From Thiodiazotropha sp040506275 (GTDB taxonomy: Bacteria > Pseudomonadota > Gammaproteobacteria > Chromatiales > Chromatiaceae), in NCBI GenBank assembly GCA_040506275.1, contig JBEVXD010000004.1, positions 186,001-250,000 on the forward strand: a DNA stretch of 64,000 bases, written 5' to 3'. How positions within the stretch are numbered: position 1 is the stretch's first letter; each line of letters begins with the position of its first letter. The notes below the pieces were generated by a model, which did not search any database, was not told the DNA's origin, and saw nothing but the letters and a program-made list of their open reading frames with translations. The position numbers and the translations under genes were made by a program. Shown here piece by piece: positions 34,044 to 44,079 of the stretch.

Positions 34044-35954
34044 TTAAAAGGTTTCATAAGCACCCTGATCCGGCGCTGTATCCCGAGTGTTACCCAAAAT
34101 ATCAATCGTGGGTGCTGAAAGATTGGTACCACTATTTCGGGCAGGAGACGCCACACCGAGGCGCAGGTCGTCCGGTGCATTGAGAAACAGGGGATCACTG
34201 TTTGATGCCATGCCATCCATACCAGTGGTACCGCTGTCGAAGATGGCACCGAAACAGAGATTACTGTTTACCATGGAATAGGTAGAGGCAGGGAGATCAA
34301 AGTCATAACAACTATCGCCCGCCTGTGGATTGGCAAAGTAGCCGATATTGTTAGTGACCACATAGCTACTACCACGCTCACCCACATAGTAGGCACGACC
34401 ACTTGCAGTGCCACCAAAATAGACACTGTTATTACGAACGATGGTACCACTCACATCAACATCCGGCGCAGTGGTAAGACGATTCGGTGAGGCAATGCCG
34501 ATAGCACCACCAAAAACAGTCTGCACCACAATATTGTTTTCGATAATACAATCGACACAACTTGAGATACCAATCGAAAGATTACCAACATTGCGTACCA
34601 CATTACCCCGAATTATCGCATTGTAATGGCTCTCTGTAGATGCCCCAGCCGCATCAACCGTTAGCCCCCAACAGCCGGGAGACGGGTTACTCTCTTCAAT
34701 CAGGTTGTTCTCGATCAGCAGATTAGTACTGTTATCATTATGTGCCACTAAGCCGGCACCAACACAATGGCCATTGGCATCAACAGACGAATCACTGAGC
34801 CAGTTACCACGAACTATGCCATCACTCCTCATTTGGGTCAGATAGACGTTATGTAGAAACATACTGGCATTAAGCCAGCCATTGTTATGAAACCGGTTAC
34901 GTTCAAGCAGGGTGCGATGAGTCCCTCCCAGCCATCCCATACTCCCGTTATCGTGCAGATATGAGTCACTGAGTGTGACATCTCCACTCTCCAAGCTATT
35001 ACTGTTTAGATGAACACCAATTCCGAAACCATCCACCTCCAGACAGCTCATAGTCACGTCATTGATATTACGAAACAGAAACAGGCCAAAACCCTCGCCA
35101 TCCTGACTCTGTTTCGAAATATGGAGATTCTGGATACGTATCCCTTCCCAACGCTCCGGGTCTGAATGGGTATCGAATGACAACCCATTAACGTGACCGG
35201 ATTGAGTGATCCTGATCAAAGGTCGGGCCAAGGCAGCATCTCCATAATCCTGCATTGTGCAAGGTGAATTACTGTCGCAACTGCCTGATTCAAGCGCTAA
35301 AGCTGAATCGTTGTGCCAGACACCGCCACGACAGAAAGCCAGATCACTACCATTATTGAAAGCCGCCACCGCTGCTGCAATTGAGCGTAGTGGATTAGTT
35401 GCGTCACCTGAACCGGTATCATCACCATGTACACAGCCTGAATCAGCACCAGTTTGGCAATCACAGACATGTATCACTGTAGCCCCACGGTCAACGGCAG
35501 TCGCAGGGCATTGACTAACGTCAGGACCAAAGCTGGGCAAAGAGAGAGTCACCATTGGATTGACTCTGATACTCACACTGTCAACGGTTGTTTCATCATC
35601 ATCGTCGGTGACACTCAGATTGAATTCTAAGGTCTCAGAAACAGTTACCGACGGGGCATTGAAGCTAGCGACTGCTGTATCGGAATCACTGAGATTCACG
35701 GCACTACCTGAAAGCTGCGTCCATTGATAGCTGACAACCGCACCATCATTGTCACTACCACTACCTGACAGGATTACATACTGAAGGGAGACTACAGTCT
35801 GATCAGCTCCGGCATTGGCCTGTGGTTGAGTATTAACGGGAGAATCACTATCGTCACTACTACCTCCTCCCCCACCACAACCAACAAGGAATATATTGAT
35901 AAGTAGCAGGATTGCAGCGAGCGGTGGTCTCATCATAATCAACAACTTCTTCAT
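34044..35954 (-). CDS. Surface lipoprotein with PKD/REJ-like domain and right-handed beta-helix
   Basis: The ATG at 35954 starts a lipoprotein signal with a GGGGG run after the lipobox Cys (FLVGC). Residues about 45-135 form an Ig-like PKD domain (NAGADQTVVSLQYVILSGSG, SYQWTQLSG). From about 190 to 560 come parallel beta-helix rungs with asparagine ladders (LLIENNLIEESN, AIIRGNVVRNVG, CIIENNIVV). Several Cys lie in the middle (CPATAVDRGATVIHVCDCQTG). Such proteins bind or cut polysaccharides at the cell surface; no catalytic site is evident. The signal and the domain order are clear, the substrate is unknown. Confidence 0.8.
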   Translation of the reverse strand: MKKLLIMMRPPLAAILLLINIFLVGCGGGGGSSDDSDSPVNTQPQANAGADQTVVSLQYVILSGSGSDNDGAVVSYQWTQLSGSAVNLSDSDTAVASFNAPSVTVSETLEFNLSVTDDDDETTVDSVSIRVNPMVTLSLPSFGPDVSQCPATAVDRGATVIHVCDCQTGADSGCVHGDDTGSGDATNPLRSIAAAVAAFNNGSDLAFCRGGVWHNDSALALESGSCDSNSPCTMQDYGDAALARPLIRITQSGHVNGLSFDTHSDPERWEGIRIQNLHISKQSQDGEGFGLFLFRNINDVTMSCLEVDGFGIGVHLNSNSLESGDVTLSDSYLHDNGSMGWLGGTHRTLLERNRFHNNGWLNASMFLHNVYLTQMRSDGIVRGNWLSDSSVDANGHCVGAGLVAHNDNSTNLLIENNLIEESNPSPGCWGLTVDAAGASTESHYNAIIRGNVVRNVGNLSIGISSCVDCIIENNIVVQTVFGGAIGIASPNRLTTAPDVDVSGTIVRNNSVYFGGTASGRAYYVGERGSSYVVTNNIGYFANPQAGDSCYDFDLPASTYSMVNSNLCFGAIFDSGTTGMDGMASNSDPLFLNAPDDLRLGVASPARNSGTNLSAPTIDILGNTRDTAPDQGAYETF

Positions 35955-36222
35955 AACAATCACCTGCTGCTGCTTTCAAATGGATAAAGTGGAAATATCA
36001 TTTGGTAAATAGTTTAGACGCAGCAGTCTCACATAGCGCTCACACGGATTGCCTTTAATCAGAGAAACAACACCGTGTGTCGATAACTTCCCGAGTGAGA
36101 GAAAATATTTGAGCTATCCACACTGCAACACAGGTTAGCGGTATGAACGAAACTTCGAATCCATCGATTCAAAGAGGATCCAGACTAGTGGTCAGGAGGG
36201 GGAACAGATTAAGTCTGTATAT

Positions 36223-37524
36223 TTATTCAAGAAGAACAATTGGCTCAGCAAATGCGTAAACATTACCTTGGCGCTTCGATTCGTACATAGCGGTATCCGC
36301 AGCCCCTAATAGACCCTCAACATGGTGTTCTGTTTCTCTATTAAATGTTGCTATTCCAATGCTTGCTGTTACTGAGAATTTTTGACCTTTCCAGGTAAAC
36401 GGTGCACATATCAGATCGTATATCTTTTTTGCGATTTTGATTAGATCCCCGTCGTCTACGTACTCTTCCACAAGCAGCGCAAATTCATCCCCTCCCAGAC
36501 GAGAGAAGGTATCCCCTTGACGTATGGATTTGCTGATTTTGTGAGAGATTGTCTTTAATACAAAATCACCTGCTGCATGCCCAAATTGGTCATTTATCTG
36601 TTTAAAGCCATTTAAATCCAGTACAAAAACAGCAAGCGTATGACCATGCCTTAAGGTCTGAGCATAACTATGATGCAGCATATTCATAAAACTGAGCCTA
36701 TTCGGAAGTTCGGTCAACATATCCGTGTGCGCCAGACGTTCCAACTCATGGTTTGCTACTCTTAAATCACGGGTTCTTGCTTGGACTTTCATTTCCAGGA
36801 CTGATGCATGATTCAAAAGATCCTGCTGGGATGCTTCCACTTTGTGTGCCAAAGCATCAAAGGCTGTTGCCACAGTACCAATCTCATCACTACGTGCTGT
36901 CAATTCCGGCGGTAGCGCTCTCGCTCTATCGGGTCTTGTACTTCTGATATGTTGCAACAGTGACTCAACTGGTATTCCAAAATTCACCTTAATAAATACA
37001 ACCATCACCAACATACCAAGAACAGTCAGTACAAATCCTGCCACTACAATGTCCTTCAACAACCTGTTAACTTCCAGGTTGATGGTACTTTGATCCACGG
37101 CAATCAAAACAGAACTGCCTAGTTCGTAAGATGCATAGTTTAGAGATTGCTTTATCAGAAGCGACCCAATACCGGCTTCAGGCACAGTCTTGGAAGAAGT
37201 GAAATCAACACCGGGATGAACTCCACTTTGGTGTAGAATCCTGCCCGATTTATCAATTAAGGCCGCATAATTAATCCCAGGTGAAGAGTTGACAATTTCA
37301 AGACATTGCTGCTCAAATCCAAGAAATTCTTCAACTTGCAACCCAAGCTGAATGAGTTTCTCAGCACGACCCGCCAATTCGTTTGCGGCAGTCTCCCCAC
37401 GCTGTAGAAACAGGCCTGTGTAGTGCTTATCCACTTCAGCCATTGTAAAAACAATCAACGAAGCAATGACCAGAGTCGTACCCATGGCATAAAGCAGTAC
37501 AATTTTCGCCCGGATTGATAGCAT
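36223..37524 (-). CDS. Membrane-bound diguanylate cyclase (HAMP-GGDEF)
   Basis: 433 residues: an N-terminal membrane helix, a periplasmic sensor of about 130 residues, a second helix (about 148-172), a HAMP-like linker (ARSDEIGTVATAFDALAHKVEASQQ), a coiled coil and a GGDEF domain with an intact RLGGDEFALL site. It should make c-di-GMP. The start is two bases after the stop of the binding-protein gene upstream, so the pair is co-translated and the binding protein probably feeds the sensor domain. Confidence 0.9.
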   Translation of the reverse strand: MLSIRAKIVLLYAMGTTLVIASLIVFTMAEVDKHYTGLFLQRGETAANELAGRAEKLIQLGLQVEEFLGFEQQCLEIVNSSPGINYAALIDKSGRILHQSGVHPGVDFTSSKTVPEAGIGSLLIKQSLNYASYELGSSVLIAVDQSTINLEVNRLLKDIVVAGFVLTVLGMLVMVVFIKVNFGIPVESLLQHIRSTRPDRARALPPELTARSDEIGTVATAFDALAHKVEASQQDLLNHASVLEMKVQARTRDLRVANHELERLAHTDMLTELPNRLSFMNMLHHSYAQTLRHGHTLAVFVLDLNGFKQINDQFGHAAGDFVLKTISHKISKSIRQGDTFSRLGGDEFALLVEEYVDDGDLIKIAKKIYDLICAPFTWKGQKFSVTASIGIATFNRETEHHVEGLLGAADTAMYESKRQGNVYAFAEPIVLLE

Positions 37525-37526
37525 TG

Positions 37527-38555
37527 TTAAGGATCCCAGACATAATCCGAGAAAACTTTGATATTGAGTAATAGATTAACGTCTGGCTTTATCCCAATAT
37601 CTCGTGCTCTCGACAAATTGACCATTGGCGTACCGTCTCTGCTTGGCTGAACCGGTATTTCATTAGGAGGAGTACCATCGAGTAGAATGCTTCTCGCCTT
37701 TTTTCCTGCCAGAAAACCCTGTTCATACCCTGAAACGGCAACAGCACATAAAGTGCCGCGTTCAACGCGTGTCTCCCAGAAGGAGAAATCCGGCAACTTA
37801 CTGTTATCCGCCACCCAGCGCTGAATCAGTTCATAGTCAACATCATTTCCAGAATCATCCTTAATATTAAAAACGCCAAGCATGGCAATCGCATCTACCT
37901 GATCCTGAAGATCTATAATTTTCTGTTGGAATTGAGAAAGATCTTTAACTAGAACCCATTGAGTAATTTCAACGCCCGGAATATGTCGAATACTGCTACG
38001 GATTCGACCCATTACACCTTTCCATGTGGGATCGGCATCAACAATCACAGCAACCCTTTTTATATCGGGTGCCAGTTTTAATAACAACCTGAATGTAGGT
38101 ACTATGTGCTCTTGTTCCAGCACCCCGGTTACATTGGCTGTATTAAGATAGTTGTACTCGGATGGATCTCGATTAACACCACTGAAGACAATTGGAATAT
38201 CCGTATTAACGTAATGCAGAGCAAAATATTTCTGTGCATTATCATCATTTACATAGAGCAGATCCGGCTTCCAATCCTGAATTAACTGTTTAGCTGCATT
38301 AACCTTCTTTTCAATTTCCGATGGCTTACTGTTTCGTTTTGTGTCGAGCTCTACCACCTGGTATTCCACATCAGCCCCTTCTAAGGCAGATTTAAAGCCC
38401 TGAAACTGATCCCGGTTCCACTTCCAGCTTGAGTGATAACTCATCACATGCAGGATGCGAAATCCATCATCATTCTGAGGCGCGGCAATAACACCAGAAA
38501 AACTCACATAAACAGAGAGAAAACATATAGTTAGAATCTTACTGGAGAAGTACAT
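37527..38555 (-). CDS. ABC-type substrate-binding protein (PF04392-like), sensor partner
   Basis: 342 residues with signal peptide (to about residue 24). FRILHVMSYHSSWKWNRDQFQGF and YVNDDNAQKYFALHYVNTDIPIVFSGVN are typical of the periplasmic binding-protein family often found without an ABC transporter and next to sensor kinases or cyclases. No permease or ATPase gene is present. Two-base spacing to the diguanylate cyclase downstream suggests that the liganded protein modulates cyclase activity. Confidence 0.82.
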   Translation of the reverse strand: MYFSSKILTICFLSVYVSFSGVIAAPQNDDGFRILHVMSYHSSWKWNRDQFQGFKSALEGADVEYQVVELDTKRNSKPSEIEKKVNAAKQLIQDWKPDLLYVNDDNAQKYFALHYVNTDIPIVFSGVNRDPSEYNYLNTANVTGVLEQEHIVPTFRLLLKLAPDIKRVAVIVDADPTWKGVMGRIRSSIRHIPGVEITQWVLVKDLSQFQQKIIDLQDQVDAIAMLGVFNIKDDSGNDVDYELIQRWVADNSKLPDFSFWETRVERGTLCAVAVSGYEQGFLAGKKARSILLDGTPPNEIPVQPSRDGTPMVNLSRARDIGIKPDVNLLLNIKVFSDYVWDP

Positions 38556-39236
38556 ATATAACCAACATCCTGCTACTGATTCTGATCCTAACAGCTTAGT
38601 ACCATCATATTGGAAACTTGTAGGCTCTCATCCGTAAGACCCAATCTCAAGGATCATTGGAAACCGTGAACATTCAGAGCGATAAACCAGCCTGCATAGA
38701 GAATGTTAACTCTGACCGGCTCATTCCAAGATGTCCCAGATCAACCAGTAAACGCTTCATTACCTCTATTCCTAATAATAAACTACTTTGACGTAACTTG
38801 CGGACATTTAAAAAAAATTCTATGCATTATTTAATTGCTCTCCCATATACTCACTCCCCTTCGGTCGAGGGATAGGAGGAGTGGAGCTAAATAGTTAGCG
38901 CTCTTATCCCTGCATCTTTTCCCCCCTTAGGGAGGAGGGACCTCCGAATCGATTTAGATTTTTCACGAGACGATCGACAACATCATTTATTATGTTTCCG
39001 ACTACACACGCTGTCAGATGCAGGGATTATGTTTAAGCATAATTTCCAACACTTCAAAGAAACCAGAATAGACAGGATTGTAACAATCGTTGGCATTTAG
39101 TCTGTACAGCTATTCTCTATTGCCTGATAGACTCCAAACTCTTGAAAATCACTGAAAACTGTTGCGTATTCGCTTTAGGTTAATTGCTTAATAAACTGAT
39201 ATTTCAGTTCCTCACATTTATAATCAGGAGATCGTC
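38556..39236. other. Intergenic region with one imperfect hairpin
   Basis: About 680 bp without a gene. AGGGATAGGAG (38868-38878) and CTCTTATCCCT (38901-38911) can pair with one mismatch. Otherwise nothing was recognised. Confidence 0.4.
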
Positions 39237-39485
39237 ATGGATTTAACTTCTTTATTCATTTTTCTGGCTATCGGGGCCATTGCCGGGTGGCTTGCAGGCA
39301 CACTTATGAAAGGCGGCGGTTTCGGCCTGCTTGGTAACATTGTGGTCGGTGTTATTGGTGCATTTATCGGTGGCTGGGTTTTTGGTCTACTTGGACTCTC
39401 AATAAACGGCTTGGTTGGTTCCTTGATTACCGCAGTTGCAGGTGCTGCAATTCTGCTTTTTGCTGTAGGACTGATTAAAAAATGA
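39237..39485 (+). CDS. GlsB/YeaQ/YmgE family membrane protein
   Basis: 82 residues, three hydrophobic helices rich in glycine. The sequence LAIGAIAGWLAGTLMKGGGFGLLGNIVVGVIGAFIGGWVF is typical of the transglycosylase-associated/GlsB-YeaQ family, small inner-membrane proteins induced by stress. The ATG has CAGGAG seven bases upstream. A single gene in otherwise non-coding sequence. The biochemical role of the family is unknown. Confidence 0.9.
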   Translation: MDLTSLFIFLAIGAIAGWLAGTLMKGGGFGLLGNIVVGVIGAFIGGWVFGLLGLSINGLVGSLITAVAGAAILLFAVGLIKK

Positions 39486-40184
39486 TATCGGTTTATAAGA
39501 TTCATTTTATCACTCCTCTCAGCAAATAAAGTGAAAAACACTTCAGGCGTCTCTGAGTAAATCAGGATCAAAGGCATAGTGTAATAAGCGTATTTGAATC
39601 AAGGCGAAAATCACACCACGTAACACGCTATTGTGAAGCTTCTTCAATCCAGAATTAAAGCCTTTCGACTACCATACACCGATTCCTGGATAATCAGAGG
39701 CCCCTGGAGCCAACCTTTTATCAACGACTCTGGGGGCCTAAAGTATTAGACTCCAGTTAGAGAAGTCTGTGTCCATTTTGACTGGTTTTTACACAATTCA
39801 ACAACCGTTCGAATTTACAAAAGAACCATAAAATGTAAGCCAGCCACTCGATTAAATCCTCTAATTACTTCTACGCGCCATAATTCGATTAAAAACCCCT
39901 TCCGATGTCATTGCTATATCTCACTAGTTTCGATCACCATAAGCGCCTCACCATTTTCTAATAGATTAAGAACAACTGAGGTAAACTGTTACACCATAAA
40001 CACCATCCAAATCACCCTCACTCATGATCACTGAAACCGCTTTGTGCAAAAGTACCTTCACATTTCCATTTTACGGCGCTAGTCTTTTAGATACTAACTC
40101 AGCACCATAATATGGTTGTATTCAGGGCTTCGAGAGTGCCCTTGCTCAAGGCGATTATAATAATCTCAATATAAGGATCAGAGG
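39486..40184. other. Intergenic region upstream of the type VI cargo island
   Basis: About 700 bp with no supported gene. ATTTGAATCAAGGCGAAAA near 39593 resembles ATTTCGGGTCAAGGCGAAAA near 5859, perhaps traces of another dispersed repeat. GGCCCC and GGGGGCC near 39700-39739 form a weak stem. Confidence 0.35.
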
Positions 40185-42377
40185 ATGGCATTTACACAAA
40201 GTAACAGGCAACTTCAAATCAAAACGCCTTTAGGCCCTGATGAACTCCTTATTTTAAGCATGGAGGGCAGAGAGGAACTAGGCCGGTTATTTGAATTCAA
40301 TATAGACCTGTTGAGTGACAACGAAGCCATTTCTCACTATGACTTGCTCGGCAAGAAGATGACCGTCGAAATGGACATGGTAAATACCACAAAGCGATAT
40401 TTTAACGGTTATGTAAGTGATTTCACTCAGATAGGGAATATTGCTTTTTTTGCCCACTACCGCGTTACGCTTCGCCCCTGGCTATGGCTTATGTCCCAAA
40501 CCTCTGATTGTCGTATATTTCAAAATCAGACCGTGCCGGACATCATCAAGGAGGTCTTCCGCGACAATGGATTCACCGATTTTGAGGAACGCATCAGTGG
40601 AACCTACAGCGAGTGGGAATACTGCGTCCAGTATCGGGAAACGGACTTCAATTTTGTCAGTCGCCTGATGGAACAGGAGGGTATCTACTACTTCTTCAAA
40701 CATACTGCGGATAAACACATACTTGTCATTTGTGACGATTACGCCTCTCACAACACCCTGGATGCTTATCCTGAGATACCATATGTCCCTCCAACAGAAA
40801 CCGGGGCAAGCCGCTGGAGAGATTATATCCACAGCTGGAAATTTCGCCGATCCCTGCGACCAGGAAATTATGCTCACACTGACTACAATTTCAAGACACC
40901 GAAATCAGATCTCTCGTCAAATGCATTGATACCAAGAGAACATGCGTTCTCAGACTATGAAATTTATGATTATCCAGGTGAGTACTCAGTACCCGCGGAT
41001 GGAGAACGCTATGCCAAGCACCGTGCACAGGCGTTACAGAAGGATCACGAACTACTTGAAGGAGATGCAAATGCCAGGGGTATAACCACTGGTGGGCTGT
41101 TCACCATGACCGAACACCCCCGAGCTGATCAAAACCAGGAATACCTGATCACCGGTAGCTACTATTCACTTCAGTCCGATGCGTTCGAATCTGTACCTGA
41201 GATTGCAGAAGGTCCTCTGTTCAGCTGCGAGTTCAGCTGCATCCCCCCATCAGTCACTTTTCGCCCAGTACAAATCACCGCTAAACCTCTGGTTCAAGGC
41301 CCTCAAACAGCAGTGGTGGTTGGCCAGGCCGGAGAGGAGATAGACACTGATGAATATGGTCGGATCAAGCTGCAGTTTCACTGGGATCGATACGGTAACA
41401 GTGATGAAAACAGCTCATGCTGGGTTCGAGTGGCACAGGTCTGGGCCGGAAAAAACTGGGGAGCGATGCATATCCCTCGCATTGGTCAGGAGGTCATAGT
41501 CGATTTTCTCGAAGGTGATCCTGATCGACCCATTGTCACCGGCCGGGTCTACAATGCCGACCAGATGCCACCCTATGAGTTACCGGCCAACAAAACCCAA
41601 AGCGGAATCAAGAGCCGAAGTACAAAGGGCGGCAACAGTAATAATTTCAACGAAATCCGTTTTGAAGATAAAAAAGGCTCTGAGGAACTCTACATTCACG
41701 CAGAGAAGAACCATACCAATGTAACAGAAAGCAGCCGTAGTGAACGGGTTGGTTACAACCGATCCTTGACAGTCGGCCATGACAAATCAGAGCAGGTTAA
41801 TAACGATAAAACCATCACTATCGCAAAGAATCACAACGAAACCATCGGTCTAAACATGAGCCAGGTGGTTAGTGTCGATAAGAAAGAGACCGTTGGATCG
41901 AACAAAAATGCAATCGTGGGTATCAACAGCTCGGAAACCGTGGGTGTTGCCAAGGAACTCACCATTGGCGGTCTGTATCAAGTCTCCGTTGGTGGAGCGA
42001 TGAATGAGACAGTCGCAGGAGCAAAGGCTGAGGAGGTAGGCGGGGTTAAACTGGAAACCGTAGCTGGTGATATGAAATCATCTGTCGGCGGTGACAGAGG
42101 CGATACAGTTGGTGGAGACCTGACAGAAGAGGTCGGTGGTGAGAAGAAGTCTGAAATACAAGGTAAATACAGCATTAACACTTCGGATGAGTATGTATTA
42201 GAAGCTGCCTCAAAAATTGAACTGAAGACTGGCGCTTCATCCATCAGCATGGATTCGAGTGGGAAGATTGAGGTATCAGGCACCGATGTAACCTTTAAAA
42301 CCGCCGCAGGTAAGGTGCACATCGATGCAGGAGGCATCATTACCATCAAGGGTCCAATGGTTAAAATCAACACCTGA
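40185..42377 (+). CDS. vgrG: Type VI secretion spike protein VgrG
   Basis: 730 residues. The gp27-like part starts RQLQIKTPLGPDELLILSMEG and includes YCVQYRETDFNFVSRLMEQEGIYYFF; the gp5 OB fold has HWDRYGNSDENSSCWVRVAQVWAGKNWGAMHIPRIGQEVIVDFLEGDPDRPIVTGRVYN; residues about 510-690 form the repeated beta-helix (NETIGLNMSQVVSVDKKETVG). The C-terminus ends in a DUF2345-like stretch with no extra effector domain. VgrG trimers tip the Hcp tube and carry effectors. No TssA-M genes are in the window, so this is an orphan spike that would use a machine encoded elsewhere. The PAAR cargo gene follows 61 bp later. Confidence 0.95.
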   Translation: MAFTQSNRQLQIKTPLGPDELLILSMEGREELGRLFEFNIDLLSDNEAISHYDLLGKKMTVEMDMVNTTKRYFNGYVSDFTQIGNIAFFAHYRVTLRPWLWLMSQTSDCRIFQNQTVPDIIKEVFRDNGFTDFEERISGTYSEWEYCVQYRETDFNFVSRLMEQEGIYYFFKHTADKHILVICDDYASHNTLDAYPEIPYVPPTETGASRWRDYIHSWKFRRSLRPGNYAHTDYNFKTPKSDLSSNALIPREHAFSDYEIYDYPGEYSVPADGERYAKHRAQALQKDHELLEGDANARGITTGGLFTMTEHPRADQNQEYLITGSYYSLQSDAFESVPEIAEGPLFSCEFSCIPPSVTFRPVQITAKPLVQGPQTAVVVGQAGEEIDTDEYGRIKLQFHWDRYGNSDENSSCWVRVAQVWAGKNWGAMHIPRIGQEVIVDFLEGDPDRPIVTGRVYNADQMPPYELPANKTQSGIKSRSTKGGNSNNFNEIRFEDKKGSEELYIHAEKNHTNVTESSRSERVGYNRSLTVGHDKSEQVNNDKTITIAKNHNETIGLNMSQVVSVDKKETVGSNKNAIVGINSSETVGVAKELTIGGLYQVSVGGAMNETVAGAKAEEVGGVKLETVAGDMKSSVGGDRGDTVGGDLTEEVGGEKKSEIQGKYSINTSDEYVLEAASKIELKTGASSISMDSSGKIEVSGTDVTFKTAAGKVHIDAGGIITIKGPMVKINT

Positions 42378-42438
42378 GGTTGAGACAACCGTCAGAGCCG
42401 AACGAGTAAGGAAGAGATAATTATGAGGAGAGGAAACA

Positions 42439-43467
42439 ATGAGTGGTAAACCTGCCGCACGCGTGGGTGATACAATCTTGTGTTTGCTACCCCAAGTAGT
42501 GCCAGCCGTACCGCCGCTCCCCCATGCACCACCGCCCGGACTACCCATCATACCACCGGGAGGGATCACCGTAATGATTGGAGGCAAACCAGCTGCGCGT
42601 ATGGGCGACGCAAGCCTCTGCGTCACTCCGGTACCGGTGCCGAATCCCATCATGCGCGGTGCTTTTCCTGTACCCATCATGAACATGCCCGCCGCCAGGA
42701 TGAGTGACTCAGGCACTCATCCTGGATCAATCATCATGCCGCCATGTTGCCCAACCGTGCTTATCGGTCTAGCCGGGGTTACAGGCAACCCCAGATTAGG
42801 CAATCAAGCTTGTCAAAACATGGCTGCAGGGAGAAATCCTCCCCCAGGATCAACCAACTCAAGCGGAAACCCTATTGCTGCAAACACTGCAGGACAGAGC
42901 TATAACAATTGCGGCATCGAATCTTCAAGACAGATCGTACAACTGGCGACCGGTGCAAACCCGGGACAGGAAACGATGCTGAACAATGCCATCGCAAACA
43001 GTAATGCATCCCAACCCGCCATCGGCAGTGCAGGAAGCGGGGGCCCGGTTACCGCGCAAAACCAGGCTTGGTATAGCGGCGGCACCACATCAGGCCAACA
43101 AGTCTCCTTGCTGGGAAATAACGGTGTTCCAGCAAGCAGAATCGCTCCAACCTCAACCGGCCTCCAACTGAGTCAGTTTGAGACAGCACTTTCCCAGGGA
43201 AGAGGCGTGATTGCCAATGGTGATGTTGCAGGTTTGCCGGGATGGGGAACTCAAACCGGTGCTCATGCCGTGCTGGTTACCGGTTATGAATATGATGACG
43301 ATGGCAATATCACACATGTTATCTACAACGATACTGGCATCGGCGCTTGTAATCAGAGGGCAACAGCCGCCCAGTTTCAGAGCTTTCTGACTATAGGTGC
43401 AAATAATGCTACTGCAAATGGTTTTGCGATGAGTGGTGCGTCTGTTACCAGCAACCCGATTTTTTAA
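42439..43467 (+). CDS. PAAR-like (DUF4150) protein with C-terminal papain/C39-like cysteine peptidase: candidate T6SS effector
   Basis: 342 residues, AGGAG ribosome site. Residues 1-120 are the DUF4150/PAAR tip: KPAARVGDTILC, PGGITVMIGGKPAARMGD and PCCPTVLIG. A Pro/Ser/Gly linker follows. Residues 150-335 resemble papain-fold or C39 peptidases: a candidate nucleophile C158 in SYNNCGIESSRQIVQ, a candidate base H276 in GAHAVLVTGYEYDDDGN and N297/D298 in VIYNDTGIG. This is the layout of evolved PAAR effectors loaded on VgrG. Target (peptidoglycan crosslinks or a protein) is unknown. The downstream secreted protein is the best immunity candidate. The catalytic assignment is inference from motif spacing. 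Confidence 0.8.
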   Translation: MSGKPAARVGDTILCLLPQVVPAVPPLPHAPPPGLPIIPPGGITVMIGGKPAARMGDASLCVTPVPVPNPIMRGAFPVPIMNMPAARMSDSGTHPGSIIMPPCCPTVLIGLAGVTGNPRLGNQACQNMAAGRNPPPGSTNSSGNPIAANTAGQSYNNCGIESSRQIVQLATGANPGQETMLNNAIANSNASQPAIGSAGSGGPVTAQNQAWYSGGTTSGQQVSLLGNNGVPASRIAPTSTGLQLSQFETALSQGRGVIANGDVAGLPGWGTQTGAHAVLVTGYEYDDDGNITHVIYNDTGIGACNQRATAAQFQSFLTIGANNATANGFAMSGASVTSNPIF

Positions 43468-43472
43468 CCATT

Positions 43473-44057
43473 ATGGGTAAGAGATTCTTTTGGCATATCA
43501 GTCTATTCATACTGATATGTGTTAACACGACAGGGGTATTCGCCATGTCCATGAAAGACGCGGTGCAACAGATTGGTCAGCACGCGAACATGATGCCAAT
43601 GGAACGAGGTATCACTTTACCAATGGTAAAGGCTGAAATTGATAGAATTATCGTGCGACGACTGATCTATTTCACCCGCACAACACCAGAGTCTGGGACG
43701 GCGATTACGGAACCTCAATATATAGCCAGTTACGATCTGACTAACGCCCAATTCATCACCCTGAAAAAATTTGAAATGGACGTTCCTAACCTGAGGCCTG
43801 CCCCCTGGATACACAACCGGCCAACCTTTGAAAGCCCTGATGAGATCATTCCTGAGTTCGAACGCATCTGGACATTGTATGACATGCTGATCCCTGTGTT
43901 CGCAAAAGGTGACATACAAGTTAGCGCAGAAACCAAACAGGCTGCCAAGCTCTATGTAGGCTATTTTGAGCGTCATGCAGAAAAACCACTGATGCCTTAT
44001 TACGAAATATTCAGCGGAGACTTTTTACGATGGGTCGGGCAGATTGCCAACGACTGA
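43473..44057 (+). CDS. Exported protein of unknown function; candidate immunity protein
   Basis: The ATG is six bases after the effector stop. A signal peptide (cleaved near VFA-MS, residue 24) exports a helix-rich protein of about 170 residues with no Cys and no recognised domain. Immediate position behind an effector gene, small size and periplasmic location are what one expects of an immunity protein against a periplasm-acting T6SS toxin. No sequence family was recognised, so the role is inferred from context only. It is followed by another unknown gene with a 22-base gap. Confidence 0.6.
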   Translation: MGKRFFWHISLFILICVNTTGVFAMSMKDAVQQIGQHANMMPMERGITLPMVKAEIDRIIVRRLIYFTRTTPESGTAITEPQYIASYDLTNAQFITLKKFEMDVPNLRPAPWIHNRPTFESPDEIIPEFERIWTLYDMLIPVFAKGDIQVSAETKQAAKLYVGYFERHAEKPLMPYYEIFSGDFLRWVGQIAND

Positions 44058-44079
44058 AGACCATAAAGGTAGAGCTACA

